Source: Bacilli bacterium (GTDB taxonomy: Bacteria > Bacillota_I > Bacilli_A > ML615J-28 > CAG-698). From it: a DNA stretch of 6,889 nucleotides. The position numbers and the translations under genes are program-made. Positions 4,448-6,889 of this stretch are shown one piece after another. The stretch is taken from positions 1 through 6,889 of the forward strand of contig JAEDHQ010000076.1 in the NCBI GenBank assembly GCA_016296945.1, read 5' to 3'. How positions within the stretch are numbered: position 1 is the stretch's first letter; each line of letters begins with the position of its first letter. Below the pieces are notes generated by a model. The model was given only the letters and a program-made list of their open reading frames with translations. It did not search any database and had not been told where the DNA came from.

Positions 4448-6691
4448 TTAATTTAATTCAGCTAAAGCTTTTTGATCAGCAATAAATTCATCAACTTTTT
4501 GTTCTAACATTTCTAAATGTAATGCACCATAATCTAATAAACACTTATTAAAGAGAACTTCATTAAAGTTTTCACCCAATTCAGTTTCTGCTTTTTCATG
4601 CATATCTAAAAGTAACATTAAAGCAAAATTATATTTAGATGGATTTGTTGGAATTTCAACCATTTGATTATATGCAGAACGTAGATCAGAAGGTTTATAA
4701 CCAGAATTAGATGGATAACCAAAGAAATTGTTCATATAATCACAAAGTTGTTTTAGTGTCCAACCTTCATAATGAATACCTAAATCAATACGAACATTGA
4801 TTAATCCCCAGAAAATATCACTGTATTTCATATATTGAATAGCTAATTGATGTCCTTCTGTATCAAAACCAACAGCAAAATCATACGCATTGATTTCCAT
4901 ATATGTAGCCCAGCCTTCAGTATAACCTGAGTTACGAATTACTTTACGAATATTATGAATATCTAATTCCTTAGCATATGAATATTGGTATAAATGTCCA
5001 GGATATCCTTCATGAGCCATTGTTGTAAATACATAATTATAATCATCAGTATAAGCACCATTTAAATAAATTGATTCTTTGTTCTTAACATCAAGCGGAG
5101 ATACAAAGTAACAAGCCGGGCTAAAGTTTTCTTCTAATGATTTCGGAACATAGTTAATCTTAATTTCAGGTTGTGTCTTTAGTGGAGGAACAAACATAGC
5201 AGCAACTTCTTTATAATAATCAAGTAATTCTTCATATTTATAATCTGAATATTTAATATTTCCTTCAGTAACGTTATTAAATGTTAAATAAACAGATCCA
5301 CCTTTTGTTTGTGCTTCACGTTGAACATCATTCATTAATTTATAATATTTTTGTAAATTTTCTTGAATATATGAAACAGCATCATCACCAGACAAATCTT
5401 TATAACCTAATTCGCCTTGAAGCATTATTTCATATAATTGTTTCCCTTCTGTTCCATAGCGTGCTAAACCACCACTATTAGTAGCTTTATCTTTTAGTTT
5501 TGGTAAATTTTCTTGGATGAATGCATAAGCATCTGTTAATGGTCCTTGAATTAATTCTTTAGCTCTTACTTTATAATCAGCTTTTAAAGTATCACTTAAA
5601 AAATCACAAGCATCTACTTTATCATTGAAAATATCAATTAAATAATTAGTTTCTTTAATATCTACAAATTTCTTGCATTGGCTTACAACATTTTCGATAA
5701 CTGTATTAGTCATGCCATAACCTTTTTCAGCTTGTAATTCAGCAAAATGATAGTATGATTCGAATGCTTCTGGAGCATCTTCTAAATAAGCTAGGAAATC
5801 AATTACATCTTGTTCTGTATAGAATTTATATTCTGCTAATTCTAATGGCAAATTAGCTTGATAGCCTAAATATGAACCTAAATATCCATTTGTCATATAA
5901 TTCATATTTTCTGTATATTTTTGTGAGTTTTCATACAAATATAAAATATATTCTAAACAATCTTTTTGTTCTAAATTTAGTGTATTAACATCATATGATT
6001 TTAATTTTTCTAAATATTCTTTTTCTTCTGCAACATCTTCAGCATAATTTCCTAATTCAAAATGAGGTAACTCTGCTACACTATGTTCTAATCCATATAA
6101 AGTGTAATCTTTGAAAAAGAAATTAATAGACATTTGATCTCCTTCAAACATATCAATTAATAAATCATCCATTTCTTTTTGGAATTCTTCGTTTAATGGA
6201 ACATCAATAATCATTGTATTTTTATAAACTTTTACAACTTCACCATCGTTATCTTTTAAAGTAGCCATTGTATAGTATTTACCTAATTCAGTATTTTGAT
6301 TATTTTTATATGTTACTTGGTAACATCCAGGTAGTTCAACATCAATAACCATTGTTTTTGCTGTACCATCATATACAAAGTAGTTTTCATCAAACATTTC
6401 TAAATCATTAACCCACATTGCTTTAAGATCATAGTTTCCTTCAAAAAGTTCATTCACAAGAACATCATCTTGATACCATCCAACGAAAGTAAAATCAGAA
6501 AGTGTAGGTATTGGTAATTCAAAAGCTTCACCCTTTTTATAAACATTAACAAGGTTTTCACATTCTCCACCATTTAAATCATAGGTAATAGTGTATTCTT
6601 TAGCGCTACAACCAATGAAAACAAATAATGCGATCATCAACATTAATGTTAATGAAAGTCTTTTAATTAAAGTTTTTCCTTTTTGTTTCAT
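4448..6691 (-). CDS. DUF885 metallopeptidase-like lipoprotein with InlB-type repeat
   Basis: The 747-residue product begins with a basic region and hydrophobic segment ending FIGC, a lipobox with Cys28, so it is an exported, lipid-anchored surface protein. Residues 33-94 form one InlB/Listeria-Bacteroides repeat (TITYDLNGG, later FTFVGWY and LKAMW), a small fold common on Firmicute surfaces. From about 190 to 740 it resembles DUF885, a predicted zinc peptidase family. Visible motifs are HEGYPGH (His560, Glu561, His566) and EGWATYME (Glu592, Glu599), the likely zinc ligands and catalytic acid. The spacing between the histidines is six, not the four of HExxH, which is normal for DUF885. It probably cleaves extracellular peptides for nutrition; the substrate is unknown. 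AGGAGG lies 6 bases before the ATG. It has its own promoter and terminator and is functionally separate from the sporulation genes. Confidence 0.9.
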   Translation of the reverse strand: MKQKGKTLIKRLSLTLMLMIALFVFIGCSAKEYTITYDLNGGECENLVNVYKKGEAFELPIPTLSDFTFVGWYQDDVLVNELFEGNYDLKAMWVNDLEMFDENYFVYDGTAKTMVIDVELPGCYQVTYKNNQNTELGKYYTMATLKDNDGEVVKVYKNTMIIDVPLNEEFQKEMDDLLIDMFEGDQMSINFFFKDYTLYGLEHSVAELPHFELGNYAEDVAEEKEYLEKLKSYDVNTLNLEQKDCLEYILYLYENSQKYTENMNYMTNGYLGSYLGYQANLPLELAEYKFYTEQDVIDFLAYLEDAPEAFESYYHFAELQAEKGYGMTNTVIENVVSQCKKFVDIKETNYLIDIFNDKVDACDFLSDTLKADYKVRAKELIQGPLTDAYAFIQENLPKLKDKATNSGGLARYGTEGKQLYEIMLQGELGYKDLSGDDAVSYIQENLQKYYKLMNDVQREAQTKGGSVYLTFNNVTEGNIKYSDYKYEELLDYYKEVAAMFVPPLKTQPEIKINYVPKSLEENFSPACYFVSPLDVKNKESIYLNGAYTDDYNYVFTTMAHEGYPGHLYQYSYAKELDIHNIRKVIRNSGYTEGWATYMEINAYDFAVGFDTEGHQLAIQYMKYSDIFWGLINVRIDLGIHYEGWTLKQLCDYMNNFFGYPSNSGYKPSDLRSAYNQMVEIPTNPSKYNFALMLLLDMHEKAETELGENFNEVLFNKCLLDYGALHLEMLEQKVDEFIADQKALAELN

Positions 6692-6720
6692 ATAAATCCT
6701 CCTATGATAAAAAAATTTTA

Positions 6721-6741
6721 ATAATATTTAAGAAATATTAT
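6721..6741. repeat. 9-bp-arm inverted repeat in the lipoprotein leader
   Basis: ATAATATTT (6721-6729) and AAATATTAT (6733-6741) are exact reverse complements around AAG. It lies in the expected 5' leader, about 20 bases upstream of the Shine-Dalgarno site. All pairs are A-T, so the RNA hairpin would be weak; a protein site is also possible. Confidence 0.5.
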
Positions 6742-6770
6742 ATTTAGACTAAAATACTAAATAAACCTAT

Positions 6771-6813
6771 AAATAGTATTTTATACTATTTTATTACTAT
6801 CATCTAAAATAGT
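6771..6813. promoter_or_regulatory. Overlapping inverted repeats across the lipoprotein promoter
   Basis: AAATAGTAT (6771-6779) and ATACTATTT (6783-6791) form a perfect dyad around TTT, next to and into the -10. ACTATTTTA (6785-6793) forms a second perfect dyad with TAAAATAGT (6805-6813), which reaches the -35. Three half sites of the type AATAGT therefore span the promoter, an arrangement typical of operators. Confidence 0.45.
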
Positions 6814-6816
6814 CAA
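6788..6816 (-). promoter_or_regulatory. Sigma-A promoter of the DUF885 lipoprotein gene
   Basis: TTGACT (6816-6811), a 17-base spacer and TAAAAT (6793-6788) on the minus strand. The leader would be about 90 bases, longer than for the other genes here, and holds an inverted repeat. Confidence 0.7.
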
Positions 6817-6840
6817 TAAAAATTTAAAAAAAATAAAAGC

Positions 6841-6889
6841 TCCGTCGAAAATTCTTGTGATTTTGCCATCTGTCAAAAACTCTTGTGAT
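6841..6889. repeat. Two direct repeats with 28-bp period at the right edge, possible insertion-element end
   Basis: GTCGAAAATTCTTGTGAT (6844-6861) recurs as GTCAAAAACTCTTGTGAT (6872-6889) with two differences, cut by the window end. The block starts sharply after an A-rich stretch at about 6838 with GCTCCGTC. Base composition and style differ from the flanking AT-rich promoter region. From memory, ISL3-family ends begin much like GGCTCTTTGTCAA and often have internal copies of the terminal motif, which would fit. No transposase is in the window, so this is tentative. Confidence 0.4.

Noticed and set aside
5281..5481. Short plus-strand open frame
   Set aside because: Antisense to the DUF885 lipoprotein gene, with low-complexity, His-rich translation and no ribosome binding site.
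6841..6889. CRISPR array
   Set aside because: Only two imperfect copies are visible and the 28-base period leaves about 10 bases between them, far too short for a spacer.

Overview
The window is AT-rich (roughly 30 % G+C by eye) and reads with the standard bacterial code: tryptophans are TGG and genes end in TAA or TAG. Strong Shine-Dalgarno sites, a SpoIVA-type spore coat protein and a SpoVIF-like protein point to an endospore-forming Firmicute. The low G+C, the divergent HU protein and a lipoprotein joining an InlB-type repeat to DUF885 suggest a gut Bacilli lineage such as Erysipelotrichales or relatives. The lineage is an inference.

Left part (1-1711). At the left edge a minus-strand gene starts and runs out of the window; its 12 visible residues look like an RdgB/HAM1 nucleotide pyrophosphatase, and it has a clear sigma-A promoter. 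Divergent from it is a two-gene plus-strand operon: a DUF5058-type membrane protein and a second very hydrophobic protein starting 5 bases after the first stops. They are probably two subunits of one membrane complex, perhaps a transporter. A hairpin terminator follows, usable from both sides.

Centre (1713-4431), all minus strand, read right to left. A SpoVIF-like small protein is followed by spoIVA, which has its own sigma-E-like promoter and a strong terminator. Next comes a divergent HU-type DNA-binding protein with a near-consensus sigma-A promoter overlapped by a 12-bp-arm palindrome. Last is a small membrane-anchored protein, weakly GerMN-like, with no ribosome binding site and a -10-like box 5 bases before its ATG. 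The order spoIVA then HU matches the spoIVA-hbs order of Bacillus subtilis. This is a sporulation neighbourhood for mother-cell coat assembly.

Right part (4432-6889). A 747-residue minus-strand lipoprotein carries an InlB/Listeria-Bacteroides repeat and a DUF885 metallopeptidase-like domain. It has its own sigma-A promoter, crowded with inverted repeats, and its own terminator. At the extreme right edge two 28-bp-spaced direct repeats begin abruptly after A-rich DNA. They may be the end of an ISL3-like insertion element or another repeat family.

I see no defence system, CRISPR array, tRNA or rRNA. The points most worth following are two changed nucleotide-site residues in SpoIVA, the palindromic HU promoter, the possibly leaderless gene after HU, and the uncharacterised DUF5058 pair.
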